Positions 50,701-59,682 of a DNA stretch of 64,000 nt are shown here, in pieces. Position 1 is the stretch's first letter. Each line of letters opens with the position of its first letter. Below the pieces are notes generated by a model. That model did no database searches and was not told the origin of the DNA. It saw only the letters and a program-made list of their open reading frames with translations. The translations under genes and the position numbers were made by a program. The DNA is from Colius striatus (taxonomy: Eukaryota > Chordata > Aves > Coliiformes > Coliidae): assembly GCF_028858725.1 (NCBI RefSeq), contig NC_084774.1, positions 1,886,001 through 1,950,000 of the forward strand, read 5' to 3'.

Positions 50701-53700
50701 AGGAGGAGGCCAATTAGAACAAGAAAGCTCTTTAGTGGTTGGAACCACAGTAATTGACAGAAATAAGAGATGTTGTTATAGAAAGTAAATCACTCAGACA
50801 ATAAAAAACTTGGTTTTAGTTTGCCAGGTGAACCTAAAACCCCAAAACCGTGGCTAAGTATAACAAAGCCCTTCTAGCCTGGAAACCCCATGATATCATT
50901 AGCTTCCTTCTCAGCTCTAAAGAACACTGAGCACAGCCTGCATCAGAGAGATCCTTTTTTCTCTCCCTTCATGTCAAGCTCTCCTTTCCATTGTAGCCTG
51001 CTCACATGCCCAGGAGGCTTCCCAGCCCCTCACTCATGCACAGCCTCCCAAGTGCCTTTCAACTTGCTACAACTAGCATGCATGGATGTGTGTGGGGGAA
51101 CACACAACAGAAACCAACCCAAGGCTGCCAATCCACAGTGACTCACGGCTGCTGAGACTCCACCTCCAAGGATGAAGCACACTCAGGATTTGAAATAGAG
51201 GATATGAAGGCCCAGACCCTCTGGGTATCTACACCACATTGTTTTCAACCTCCAAATCAGTTAATAGACATACAGGGACAATCTCTGATAAATTGAATTG
51301 TTACTGGGGGCACATTAAGCCAAATCCAACCCCTCGACTGATCTCCACTCTCCACTGGATGCTCATCAGGAAGCACTTGCTGCAACCCCAGAGATAAGGC
51401 AACTGCTGTTCTGCTCCAGAGTGGCCAGGACCAACACAAAGCCAACAGAAAGGCCCCAGGGCAGAGCAGCTGCCTTAGGCACCTCTACTTTGTCTATAGA
51501 TTCAGGCCTTTAAATACCGCCTAGACGAGGAGCACATTTACAGCATTTGTCTTTTCTCAAGCAAGCCTAAAAGCTGCAGCAGTCTGAATGAGCTTAAGGT
51601 ACAGTTCCCAATACAGCAAGCCTGAAGGTGTAAGCCACAGCACAAAGTCTGCCCACCTGGAGCAGAGAGCTGCACCCAACACAGCAGTGCCAAACACGCT
51701 CATGGCTGGGGAAGAAACCCCTAAGGGTAACTTAACCCCTAAGGGTAACGTGGCTTCCCACAGACACAGCCACCAGACCCACCCAGCTCCTGCCCTGCGA
51801 TTCCAGGGGAAGCAGAGGCAGGCAGCTCCTGGCAGGGGAGGCAGAGCACACAGGCCCCTCATACCAGCGAGCTCATGGCATGTGGAGGCTGGGGAGCAAT
51901 CAGGTTAGCAGCTGGTTTGCGATGAGGGGGCACAGCTGGGTAATACTCCCACTGAGCCAGCTTACAAAAAGTGATGCTGAAAAGCATCACCCCGTAAGAA
52001 TGACCATGAAACGAGATTTAACAGGTACCCTTGGCAACATCTGCAGCAGATGCAGTTCTGTGTCACAATCCATCCCTGCACACAACAGTTCCACCAGCTC
52101 CTGCTGCCTGCTGGCAAAGGTCCTGCACGCAACAGCGGGCCGTGAGCTGGGGTGCTGACAGTGAGCAGGGCTCCTGCCAGGATCCCCCGGCCATGAACAG
52201 CGAGCCACTCCCTGGCACAGCTGGGACCTCCTAAAGCCACTGTCACCCACGGTTCACACGGCTCTGGTTTTCACAGGATAGAGTTCCACCCCTCAATAAA
52301 GGTTGTGATTCACTCATTCCTTAGTTCATTCTGGCCTGAGTGTCCCTGGTACGTGAACTCTTTCACTCAGAACTGCAAACACATCCACCCACTGCCCGGA
52401 CACAGCCCCCAGCTATACCCAGAGCACGTTTGTTACCAGAGCAGGGCAGAAAACGTGGCTTTCTGACCGAGCCAGGCCTTACGGCACTAGAAAGAGACGT
52501 TAGCTACAGAGAGGAAAGAAACCTGACAGAAGCAGAAATGATGGCTTTGGAAATAACCAGCCTCTGTGGTTATTTTTAGTGCTGCCTCCCAGCACCCGAG
52601 ACGTTCAGAGCCCTCGGAAAAAAATAAATCAAAGGTAAGCGCACAAATAGCGGCGGCAGAGAGCAGCCACCGCTTCAGAGCCCCTGCAGCCACAGCAGCC
52701 GCGCCGAGACGGCTGCCCCCGCTCCGCCCTCTGACCCGAGGGGCTCCTCACCCCGGGCTCGGCCTCGCCCGGCACAGCGGGCTCCCGGGGCCGCACCACG
52801 CCGGGAACAGCGGGCCGGGCCCGGCGCTGCCGAGGGGGAACGGACGGCGCGGGCGGGCGGCAGCCGCGGGGCGGGCGCGCACTGCCACCTTCGCTTTGCG
52901 AAGCTCGCCTCATTTAACGCCCGGGACGAGGCTCAGGGAGCCGCCCCCGCCGCTCGGCCGGGCGAGAGCGGACACGGCAGCACCGGCTGCGGCCCGGGGC
53001 CGCGACACCCGGCAAGGGCCGGCGCTCGCCTCGCCCGACGGCCTGACGCAAAGCGCCGCAAAGCGCGACGGAGCGGCGCGGCCCCGATCCGCCCCGGGCA
53101 GCCGCCACAGAGCCGCCCCGGCCCGGCCCCGCTCGCAGCCGGCACCCCGGCGCACCGCCTGCTCTGCCTCGGAAGCTCGCAGGTTTCGCCAGTCCCCGTG
53201 TCACGCCGACACCGTCCCCTGACGCCCCGCGGGCAGGAGCGAAGCCGTGAGGAACGGGCCGACGGCGGTCGGGGACAGCCGCAGCGCGGTGGGGCGGGCG
53301 AGGGGAGACGGGGCCGTCGGCCAAGCACGGCCTGTGGCGGCAGCGTGCGCAGCCCGCACGACTGAGAACGGATATCCACGCAAGCTTTTTGTTTCTCTTC
53401 CCCCAAAGAGCCGGGTTCCCCCCATCGGCCCGATTCGATGTTTGACTCCTGCGAGAGAGCAGGGCCGTAAGAGCTGCTTTGGCAGCCTCTCCGTAGCAAG
53501 CCCGAGCGTTCTGCAGCACTCATCCCCAGCCAGCCCGTTAACAGCGTGCTGATAAAAGCTAATGCGTGATGTAATACGCCCATTAGCAGCCACAGCCTCC
53601 GGAGTGCCCTGAAGATTGCAGGGCGACAGCGAGCTGCAGACAACCCAGCCCCGTGCCAAGGGCAGAGGCCAACAGCAGCGGTACCGTGGCCAAGGCAACA

Positions 53701-56700
53701 GGCTGCTGGTGAGCAGATCTCTGCATCCCAGCATCTCCCTGCTGAAGGCCTTGCTCCTGGCACACTGTGAACCTGAGGGCCACTGAAACTCAGCAGCCAC
53801 TTTGTCCAAACCCAGAGCTCAGGAGGTGCAAGCATTGTCCAACATCCTTCTCTTTCTAAGGTATTGCAATAAGCAGCTGTTCAGGCACTAGGTGAATTTC
53901 CCCAGCTTGATTCTGCTATTGCCCACCCCCCCCAAAAATCCACGTTTTCCCCTGGAACCTCCCCTGTCTGTGCTGTACAGGGCTGGGCATTACACCAGCT
54001 CCACACAGCCAGGGAGCTCACTTTGCTGAGAGCAGCAGTGCTGAGGCCAAAATTCCCAGCCTGTGGCTGCTGCTGGAGCGCAGGTCAGACAAGAAAGCAC
54101 TGGCAGCCACACAACAGAGCGCACCAAAACCTGGAAGGGTTCCTGGGCAGAAAGGTCACAACTCAGGACCCCATGTCTGAGCCAAGCTGAGAGACTGAGA
54201 AAAGCCTCAGGGTTCAAAAACAAGAAAGAGAAGGCTTCCCAAGAACACAGTTACTCAAGTGACCTTCTGTGAGGCAAATCCAGCTCTGTGCTGGCTGGCA
54301 CTGACCTGCCACACGCTGCTCTCCACAAGCACAGCACTGACTCAGCCAGCAGCTGAGGGGCCCTCAGAACCCGCTGGGGCACTTGCTCTAAGCTTCAGAC
54401 ACAGACAGTTGTCTTGGGTGTAAGGCCTAAGAGGGATGTAATAGCCACGCTCCAAGTTCCCAGCTGTAACTTCCAGTTCCGTGGGGCTGGACATGCCCAC
54501 CCTGGGTAGGAAGTTTCAGGCTGGAGCACAGCAAACGCCCTTCTGGGGCTCTGGTCAGTCCAATCCCCAATCCCTCCCAGAACATAAAAAACATGACAAA
54601 TAATTCTTAGAAGTTTGACTATTCTTGTGACAATTTGCAATAAAAATTCCCTTTTATCAGCTCTTAAATATGTTTCAGCTTTCATCCAGCACCATCTGGC
54701 CCCGTGACAGCGCATCAGTGCAAAGGCAGATGCAACTTCTAATCTTTAATCCCAGCTCTGACAGACTCGCACCACAAGAAAGAATTTACCTTTGAAACAT
54801 TTGCCACTCGGCTGTCTTGGCCAGCTCCAAACTGGAGTGACAAGGCAGTAGCTTAAGCTTTGATCTCCTACAACTAGGTTCAGAACAAAGATTGCTGCAG
54901 TGAAGCCTGGATGTCTTAATGAAGAGCACTAAATAAGATACATGAGACTGACAGTCAGCATGTCCTTGATGTTCGTACTGGTGCTGAAGTGTAGCATTTA
55001 CACACCTCCACACTGTCCCACTTCGAGCACTGCTGCCTGATGCAGCAAGCTACAGCCTTGCTTGGTGTAACTCCCAGAGCCAGTGCAGCAGAGCATAACC
55101 AGGTCCCTGTCTGTGCACAGCAGCACTCCTCTAGGTATTGGGCACCCTTCTCACACCCCAGGATGTAGATGTGCTCCTCTGGGCCTTTACAGGCAATGTC
55201 ACAGTGCAAGACCAAGCCCACCATCAAGAACCCCCGGGGGGAAGGAGGAGATAATCACAGCTCAGTCTTCCTTCACATATTTAAATGCTGCAAGGCAGTT
55301 CAGGAAGAGGCCTGACAGCACACATCCCACAGCTCTGTCCAAGCATGGTCCTGGGGGGCTGTCATGTTCCTCCCCAGGATTGTTTGTCATTGCTTGGGGG
55401 TTGGATTAGACGATTTCCAAAGGTCCCTTCCAACTCCTGCCACTCTGTGATTCTGCAGTTCTATCTCCCAGAGCAGCCCACACTGCAGTATGCAGACACT
55501 GCTCCTGCCCTGCCTTATGCTGCCCATAAAATCAGAGCCCAGACTCACACAGGCAGATGTAGCTGAGTAGTTTCCTCACTGTTTGCAGGAGAAACTGCAA
55601 ATGCCTTTGAAACGGTGCCTTTCAGATTTACAAGCTGCACCCTGGCAGACCAGAGAAGGGAAGCACAGGGTGAAGGCCCAAGTCAGGACTTCAGCCATGG
55701 GGCTGGTGTTCCTCTGGCCCTCCAAAGGAACAGCTCTCCAGGGTACCGAAGGCTGACTTAGTGCATCCATCTCCACCAAGGGCCAGCAGTTCATTAATTT
55801 TGCAAGACAAATTGAAGTGGGCAGAATTTCTACTCTGCTCATTACCAGCCCATCTGCAAACAGTTTAACTTCCACTTATGTAAGTGCAGCTTATGCCACA
55901 CGCCCCGCTGTCATTCTGTCCCCTACTTCTCCCTCTCCCCAGGCTGGCACGGAGACCAGGAGAGAAGGGAAGGATAAGCTCACTCTTCCATGAGCTCTTC
56001 TGGAGGGACCCAAATTCCCCCAACTACAGCCTTCACAGAACTTTATCCAACAGCCTGAACTCCTCTAATCGCCTTTTGAAGCAAATAGCAATCATACTTA
56101 GTATTTCTCCCCTTTTAAATCTGCTCTGGTAGGAAGCACACTGACAACTTTTCACTGCAGAAATTAAAGTGGATTTTTCTTGAACAAGGCCACCCGCCTG
56201 CACAGCCTTAATCCCTCCAGCTCACATATGTTACTGTAACTTGCACTGCGCTGAATCCAATTATGCCTCCTCAATCCATTAAAAAATATTCCAGGCTGTT
56301 GTGCAGGTGGCACAGAGCAAAAAGTATCAGCTGAGGAGGCAAAGCCAAGGGCTGGTGCAGCCCTGCCCGTGCAGCAGCCACGGAGCACCTCAGGAGCAGA
56401 ATGAAGTGGCACAGAGTGACTTTTACAGGGTCCACCGAGTGGCTCGCTCCAAACTGCTTGAGTCTGGACTCAAGCAACAGGAAAATCTATGCAGGAGACA
56501 AGAACTGACATATGTTATTTGTAAGTGCCTGGCAGTTATTAGTTATCCATTAAAAGCTTTTTAAATTCTATTGCTCTGGCAGCATGCACAGCTAAGAGTG
56601 AGCTCACAGAACAGCAGGTCTGCCCTTCGATACACATCAGGCTGGAGCAGCAGATGAATAACCTTGAGCTAAGTAGTCAGAAGTGTCCACAAACCTAAAC

Positions 56701-58835
56701 TGCATGCACAGATTAAGCAACTGAGTGTCCAACTACTGACTCACACACAGCTGCGAAGCGAAATGCAAGCTCTCCCCAGCAGCTGACAATGTCTGCCCCG
56801 TCAGCGCCGGGGCTGGGACAGCAGCTCGGGCCGATTGAGTTCCACAGAGGTGTCTGAGCCTCCCAGCGCTCCCTGCTTCCCAAACCCCACTGTGTTCTCA
56901 GCGCTCCCTGCTTCCCAAATCCCACGGTGTTCTCAGCGCTCCCTGCTTCCCAAATCCCACGGTGTTCTCAGCGCTCCCTGCTTCCCAAACCCCACCGTGT
57001 TCTCAGCGCTCCCTGCTTCCCAAACCCCACCGTGTTCTCAGCGCTCCCTGCTTCCCAAACCCCACCGTGTTCTCAGCGCTCCCTGCTTCCCAAACCCCAC
57101 GGTGTTCTCAGCGCTCCCTGCTTCCCAAACCCCACGGTGTTCTCAGCGCTCCCTGCTTCCCAAACCCCACCGTGTTCTCAGCGCTCTCCAGCCAGCCTGC
57201 TTAGTGCAGACAGCACCTTCCTCCCCACCACCTCTGTTGCCAAGGTCCTGGCAGGGGCTGCATGGGGCCTCTCTATCCTTTCAGGACTGACACACTCTAC
57301 AGCAGTTACACCCCAGTGCTTCAGGAGCCATTACAGACCCTGGGGCCCTCTGCTGCACCACAAACTCGCACCCTGCCACTCCATTAGTGGAAGAGGAGTA
57401 GCAAGCTATAGGTGCAAAACTAGCATATGGCAGTTTAGCACTTGCACTTTAAAGATGGGCTTTTAGGCATTCCACAACTGTAACACATCAGGTGAGTTCC
57501 ACAGATAACCTTATTCTGAGCATCTGGGTACCTCAGCAGAGTAACCACATGCAGATCTGAAAGAGGAGCAGCCCAGAGCTGATCACGAGCTAGGCTTACT
57601 TTCCTCCACACACTGAAGAATGTGTAACTTCATAGCACCAAATTCCTGTTGGAAGTGCAATTACCAGCTCAGTAACTTGGACCCTCTGGAGCCAAGTCTG
57701 CCAACTTACACGACTTGGCAATCTGGCTCGTTATCATCCCACATGATCGGGATTTATTTTTGGAGCCAATGCCACATGCTGTGGGTTTTTATTTCTTCTT
57801 CTCCTCCTCCTCCAAGTGGCAAGTTACAGCCCAGGATTCTGAGATCTTAATTCCACTCCTGTCTCAATCACACCTTTCCTGCACAACCTGGGGCCAAGGT
57901 CCGTACTGCTGCAGAGTAATATTAGTCTTATCAACAGCATCCTGGAAATAATCCATTTTGAACCTCCTAATGAAGGCTGGAGCAGGAATTAAGAGCTATG
58001 TTTACTTGCTGCTCAAAACTGATCACAACGTCCCCACCCTCCAGCTCAGCACACTGATACCCAAGCTACACCTGCAGTTAAATTCGGAGGCATTCAGCCC
58101 AAAGCCTGGGACGAGGCAGGGCAGGTCAACACTGGGTGCAACACCAGGTCACCTCAGCCAGGACGTGCTTTCACAGGCTAAAAAGACTACTTTCCAGAGC
58201 CTGCTCTGCCCAGGAGGTGCCAGCTTGCTGCGCTGCTCAATGCCAGCCTCCAGCAGCAGCGACGGGCGCTGAAGCTTCGTGCCTCACCCAGACAATACCC
58301 TTTTTTCTCGAGGGGAAGAAACAGCCAAAGAGCACCTTAAAAACCGGGTCTGTGCGCCCCGGGGGAGGCTACATTTCATTTCCTCCATGGCCGAGGGACT
58401 CCTCCAAGGCCCCGAGCCACCGTCCTGACCCGCCACGGCCCTGCTTCGCCCCAGGGGCGCGGGGGACGGGGAGAGCGGAGCTCGGCGCCGCTGCCGGGGC
58501 GGCGGACGGGAGCGGGGAGCGGCAGCCGCCGGCTCCGAGCCTCGGCTCGGCTCGCCGCCGCCCCGGGCGCGCAGGGCCCGGCTGTCCGCGCAGCGTGGGA
58601 GGATGGGGCACCCCCCTCCCGCAGCCCCCCGGGACGGCCGCGCGCGCGTGGGAAGCGGAAGCGCCACCTGCGGTCCGTGGGGGCGGCGGGCCCGGCAAGC
58701 AGCGGCGGCAGCAGCAGGCAGGCGGGCGCGGCAGCCCGCCGCGGAGCCATGCAGCGCCCGGCCCGGCCCCCCGCCCGCCCGCCGCGCCTCGGGCACTCAC
58801 TCACATTGCTTCAGGAGCTCCAGACACAAAGCCAT
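17493..58835 (-). CDS. DLGAP4: DLGAP4 (SAPAP4/GKAP4), short isoform, seven coding exons
   Basis: A postsynaptic scaffold of the DLGAP family linking the PSD-95 layer to Shank. Joined minus-strand exons 58835-58805, 26888-26527, 24714-24623, 24206-23797, 22048-21957, 20514-20362 and 17708-17493 give 451 aa plus stop, with all phases matching, close to the known ~450-aa mammalian short isoform. It begins MALCLELLKQC, the short-isoform-specific start, then joins the common part at SSCLVAYKK. Visible parts are a PPPVPP proline motif, LC8-type motifs IGIQVD (128-133) and IGVQVE (153-158), the GKAP homology domain (about 265-365, YWFLKLLQAE), a PPPPVPKK linker and the C-terminal EAQTRL PDZ ligand for Shank. 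The DLG guanylate-kinase-binding repeats of the long isoform are absent. No long-isoform exon is found elsewhere in the window. Confidence 0.95.
17765..19485 (+). repeat. 11/22-bp G4-rich minisatellite in DLGAP4 last intron
   Basis: A 1.7-kb array made of two interleaved 11-bp modules: GCTGAGGGAGG and a (C/T)A-containing module of the GCACGGGGCGG/GCACGGAGCGG/GCATAGGGCGG type. Where two GCTGAGGGAGG modules adjoin, the + strand reads GGGAGGGCTGAGGGAGGG, a perfect four-tract quadruplex motif. This recurs many times. The + strand is the template strand of DLGAP4. Reverse-strand frames of up to 644 codons here (SARPVPSLSPP-type) are repeat artefacts. The last one runs on into exon 17493-17708 by chance. 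Confidence 0.96.
19585..19805 (+). mobile_element. CR1 LINE 3' end (sense on +)
   Basis: A degenerate CR1 3' terminus with 'ggaacgggctgccagggaggtgg', 'ccccatccctgggcatgtt' and a terminal 'gtgctgtgattctgta'. These match the classic CR1 tail in order. It is short and non-coding. Confidence 0.8.
19952..19999. repeat. (CTTC)n microsatellite
   Basis: About twelve tetranucleotide repeats of CCTT with one interruption. Likely length-polymorphic. Confidence 0.97.
20362..20514 (-). CDS. DLGAP4: DLGAP4 coding exon (residues 330-380)
   Basis: A 153-bp symmetric exon (51 codons) with acceptor tcttag|AACCC and donor AAAG|GTGAGT. It encodes the last helix of the GKAP homology domain, including AGFWDLLQLS, SMKFDELYHLK and the ETPERK end. 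Phase 0 on both sides. Confidence 0.97.
20515..21956 (-). other. DLGAP4: DLGAP4 intron
   Basis: A 1.44-kb GT-AG intron. No repeats of note apart from a short (CCT)n run at about 21265-21281. No coding signal. Confidence 0.85.
21957..22048 (-). CDS. DLGAP4: DLGAP4 coding exon (residues 299-329)
   Basis: A 92-bp exon with acceptor cccccacag|TGTTGGG and donor AACTTG|GTGAGT. It encodes LGKVRSAVGSAQLLMSQ and FQQFHGLCEQNL, the central helices of the GKAP homology domain. The valine before it (299) is split across the junction. Confidence 0.97.
22049..23796 (-). other. DLGAP4: DLGAP4 intron with CR1
   Basis: A 1.75-kb GT-AG intron. It holds an antisense CR1 at about 22375-22805. The remainder shows no gene or repeat. 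Confidence 0.85.
22375..22805 (-). mobile_element. CR1 LINE 3' fragment (antisense to +)
   Basis: The same GC-rich CR1 subfamily as at 1.2, 7.2 and 60.3 kb. It carries 'cctcaacctcccctggggcaa', 'ggccatttcctcttgtcctatc' and 'gtgaggggcccagcactgagcacag' in order. The extreme CR1 3' terminus is missing, and the left edge is degenerate. Confidence 0.85.
23797..24206 (-). CDS. DLGAP4: DLGAP4 coding exon (residues 162-298)
   Basis: A 410-bp exon with acceptor catctctctag|A and donor GAAGAAG|GTAGGT. It encodes a serine-rich region (MSSKQDTDSDTQEPNN), the IKRNLSYGENNDPALE and LPPPDPWLETSS stretches, and the start of the GKAP homology domain (GYWFLKLLQAETERLEGW). An internal in-frame ATG (MSSKQD) has been open upstream for only a few codons past the splice site, as expected for an internal exon. 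Confidence 0.97.
24207..24622 (-). other. DLGAP4: DLGAP4 intron with (CA)n
   Basis: A 416-bp GT-AG intron. A (CA)12-type microsatellite at about 24313-24336 lies roughly 105 bases from the acceptor. It reads (TG)n in the transcript. Confidence 0.9.
24313..24336. repeat. (CA)n microsatellite
   Basis: Twelve uninterrupted CA dinucleotides. In the DLGAP4 pre-mRNA it is a UG tract, a potential TDP-43/CELF binding site near the downstream acceptor. Confidence 0.95.
24623..24714 (-). CDS. DLGAP4: DLGAP4 coding exon (residues 132-161)
   Basis: A 92-bp exon with acceptor ttccatag|GTTGAC and donor TGGCG|GTGAGT. It completes the first LC8-type motif (..IGIQ|VD) and encodes the second whole (QSIGVQVEDE). 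Arginine 162 is split across the 3' junction. Confidence 0.97.
24715..26526 (-). other. DLGAP4: DLGAP4 intron with CR1
   Basis: A 1.8-kb GT-AG intron; its donor is CAG|GTGGGG. It contains a sense-on-+ CR1 at about 25926-26395. The rest shows no gene. Confidence 0.85.
25926..26395 (+). mobile_element. CR1 LINE 3' fragment (sense on +)
   Basis: The mirror copy of the element at 11.1-11.6 kb: 'ccagaagcacagggagctgctgg', 'gctgagggagctggggctctgcagc', 'ggaagaattccttccctgttgagg' and a tail 'ccttccaggtcccttccagcc'. It encodes the ORF2 C-terminal landmark LRELGL in a broken frame. Antisense to DLGAP4. Confidence 0.92.
26527..26888 (-). CDS. DLGAP4: DLGAP4 first shared coding exon (residues 11-131)
   Basis: A 362-bp exon with acceptor gctgcag|GTTCATC and donor ATACAG|GTGGGG. 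It encodes SSCLVAYKKTPPPVPPRTTS, a serine-rich region with ESAQDTYLDSQD and GLSNSSDSLDS, and ends KLSSIGIQ. This is where long and short isoforms meet: its phase accepts the one-base overhang of the short-isoform exon at 58805. Confidence 0.97.
44633..44747. repeat. 34-bp short tandem repeat
   Basis: Three and a half copies of a 34-bp unit containing GGGTCCTGG(C/T)AAGCAG and GTATGAATGCATTCA. The unit includes the palindrome TGAATGCATTCA. Confidence 0.92.
50663..50676. promoter_or_regulatory. RFX X-box-like palindrome
   Basis: GTCTCCATGGTGAC approximates the RFX consensus (GTNRCC...RGYAAC inverted halves). It lies at the edge of an AT-rich, non-repetitive block (50.36-50.80 kb). Single-motif evidence only. 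Confidence 0.3.
52640..53350. promoter_or_regulatory. CpG island inside the DLGAP4 intron
   Basis: About 700 bp of CpG-dense, GC-rich sequence inside otherwise ordinary intronic DNA, so an active germline-unmethylated promoter or enhancer is likely. No recognisable protein is encoded. A + strand donor-like CAAAG|GTAAGC lies at 52634-52635 and another, GCC|GTGAGG, at about 53247. On the minus strand GGG|GTGAGG near 52750 is possible. It may be an alternative DLGAP4 promoter or an antisense lncRNA promoter. Confidence 0.6.
55390..55455 (+). mobile_element. CR1 LINE 3' tail (sense on +)
   Basis: The last 60-70 bases of a CR1: 'gggggttggattagacgat', 'aaaggtcccttccaac' and the terminal 'ctctgtgattctg'. 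The upstream part (from about 55260) is probably the same element but too diverged to bound. Confidence 0.85.
56860..57187 (+). repeat. 35-bp minisatellite
   Basis: About nine head-to-tail copies of a 35-bp unit with the landmarks GTGTTCTCAGCGCTCC and CTGCTTCCCAAA. Variation is limited to ACC/ACG and AAACC/AAATC, so it is homogeneous and recent. Confidence 0.97.
58805..58835 (-). CDS. DLGAP4: DLGAP4 short-isoform first coding exon (residues 1-10 and part of 11)
   Basis: ATG at 58835-58833 with context ctcccATGG, then MALCLELLKQ plus one base of Cys 11. The donor is CAAT|GTGAGT. The 5' leader extends to about 59060 if the TATA-like element is used. The reading frame upstream of the ATG stays open to 59378, so longer in-frame products cannot be excluded from sequence. 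Confidence 0.93.
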
Positions 58836-59038
58836 GGGAGACACAAAGGAGGGGCGGAGGGGACCGGAGCAAGACGGGGAGTGTGTGTGTGTGCGCGCGG
58901 GGCCGGGGCGCCGGCCGAGCCCGTATCCGCTGGAGGGGAGGAGCAGGCGGCGCCCGGCGGGAGGACGGGACGGGCCGAGGCTGCCGCTGCGGCCGCGGGC
59001 GAGAGGAGGGAGGAGACGCGCGGAACCGCCGCACTCAC

Positions 59039-59080
59039 CGCGCCCGCGCGCCGTTCCGGCTGCGCGCCCCGGGCGGGGCC
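59039..59080 (-). other. DLGAP4: Candidate alternative DLGAP4 leader exon
   Basis: A second consensus donor, GCG|GTGAGT, lies at 59038/59039, 234 bp upstream of the MALCLELLKQC donor and just below the TATA-like element. A transcript using it would skip the short-isoform ATG and need a downstream start. The upstream edge is unknown. Confidence 0.35.
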
Positions 59081-59095
59081 GCGCCTTAAACCCGC

Positions 59096-59270
59096 GTCCG
59101 GCGCGCCGCCCCGCCCCGCGCCCCGCCCCCGCGCCCCGCCCCGGCCCCGCGCCCCGCCCCGCGCCCCGCCCCGCGCCCCCGCCCCGGCCCCGCGCGCCCC
59201 CGCCCCGTTCCGCCCCGCCCTGCCCCGCCCCGCCCCGCGCACGCGCGGCCCCGCCCCGCCCCGCCCGGCC
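59096..59270 (+). repeat. (CCCCG)n low-complexity GC-box tract
   Basis: Imperfect CCCCG/CGCCC pentamers over about 175 bp, nearly pure G+C. The minus strand, which is the DLGAP4 sense strand, is the G-rich one, with many GGGGCGGGG Sp1-type boxes and quadruplex potential. Confidence 0.9.
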
Positions 59271-59599
59271 GCGGGAGCGACGGCGCCGGCTCCGCGCGCG
59301 GCCCCGCGGGACCGACACGGCGCTGCCCGACAAAGCGGGCGCCCACCCGCTCCCGCCCCCGCGCCGCAGCTCCGTCACCCCGTCACGGCCGCGGCAGCCG
59401 CGCTGACGCGTTCCCCAGCGCGGCCCCGTCTCTCGCCCACGCGGGTCCTGCTGCGGGGTCGCTCCCAGCCGAGCACGGTGTCAGCCAGAGCGGTGACAAA
59501 CGGGTGTTAAAGCGGGGGGATGCTTCCCCGGGTGGGTGTTTCCTGCCGGTCACACAATTGCCGTCCGCGCCCAGCCGGGCAGGCACAGGGGAGAGAAGC

Positions 59600-59682
59600 G
59601 AGCTGCGCTGAGCTGAGCTGAGCTGCGCTGAGCTGAGCTGCGCTGAGCTGAGCTGTGCTGAGCTGCGCTGAGCCGAGCCGGC
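59600..59682 (+). repeat. (GAGCT)n pentanucleotide repeat
   Basis: About sixteen GAGCT/GCGCT/GTGCT pentamers. AGCT palindromes recur every 5 bp. Confidence 0.95.

Larger units (their letters stand above)
26889..58804 (-). other. DLGAP4: 32-kb DLGAP4 intron
   Basis: Bounded by donor CAAT|GTGAGT (58804) and acceptor gctgcag (26889). I found no coding exon of the long isoform and no other gene in it. Most open frames are under 140 codons and unlike known proteins. Contents noted: a short 34-bp repeat (44.6 kb), a CpG island (52.6-53.35 kb), a CR1 tail (55.4 kb) and a 35-bp minisatellite (56.9 kb). It is otherwise notably repeat-poor for 25 kb (27-52 kb), which suits regulatory content. Non-repetitive AT-richer blocks at about 30.75-31.32, 33.74-33.93, 50.36-50.80 and 56.05-56.57 kb are candidates for conserved elements. 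Confidence 0.85.
58290..59480 (-). promoter_or_regulatory. DLGAP4: CpG-island promoter of the short DLGAP4 isoform
   Basis: About 1.2 kb of CpG-dense sequence surrounding the MALCLELLKQC exon. On the minus strand a TATA-like GTTTAAGG lies at about 59084-59091, which would place a start near 59055-59060. Upstream (59.1-59.27 kb) is a dense run of GC boxes. The presence of a separate CpG island supports an independent promoter for the short isoform. Confidence 0.8.

Noticed and set aside
51718-51752. Telomere-like CCCTAAGGGTAAC doublet
   Set aside because: Two 17-18-bp copies only, with no TTAGGG array. Too short to be an interstitial telomere.
59600-59682. Immunoglobulin switch region suggested by GAGCT pentamers
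   Set aside because: Only about 80 bp and no immunoglobulin constant exons nearby. A simple pentanucleotide repeat explains it.
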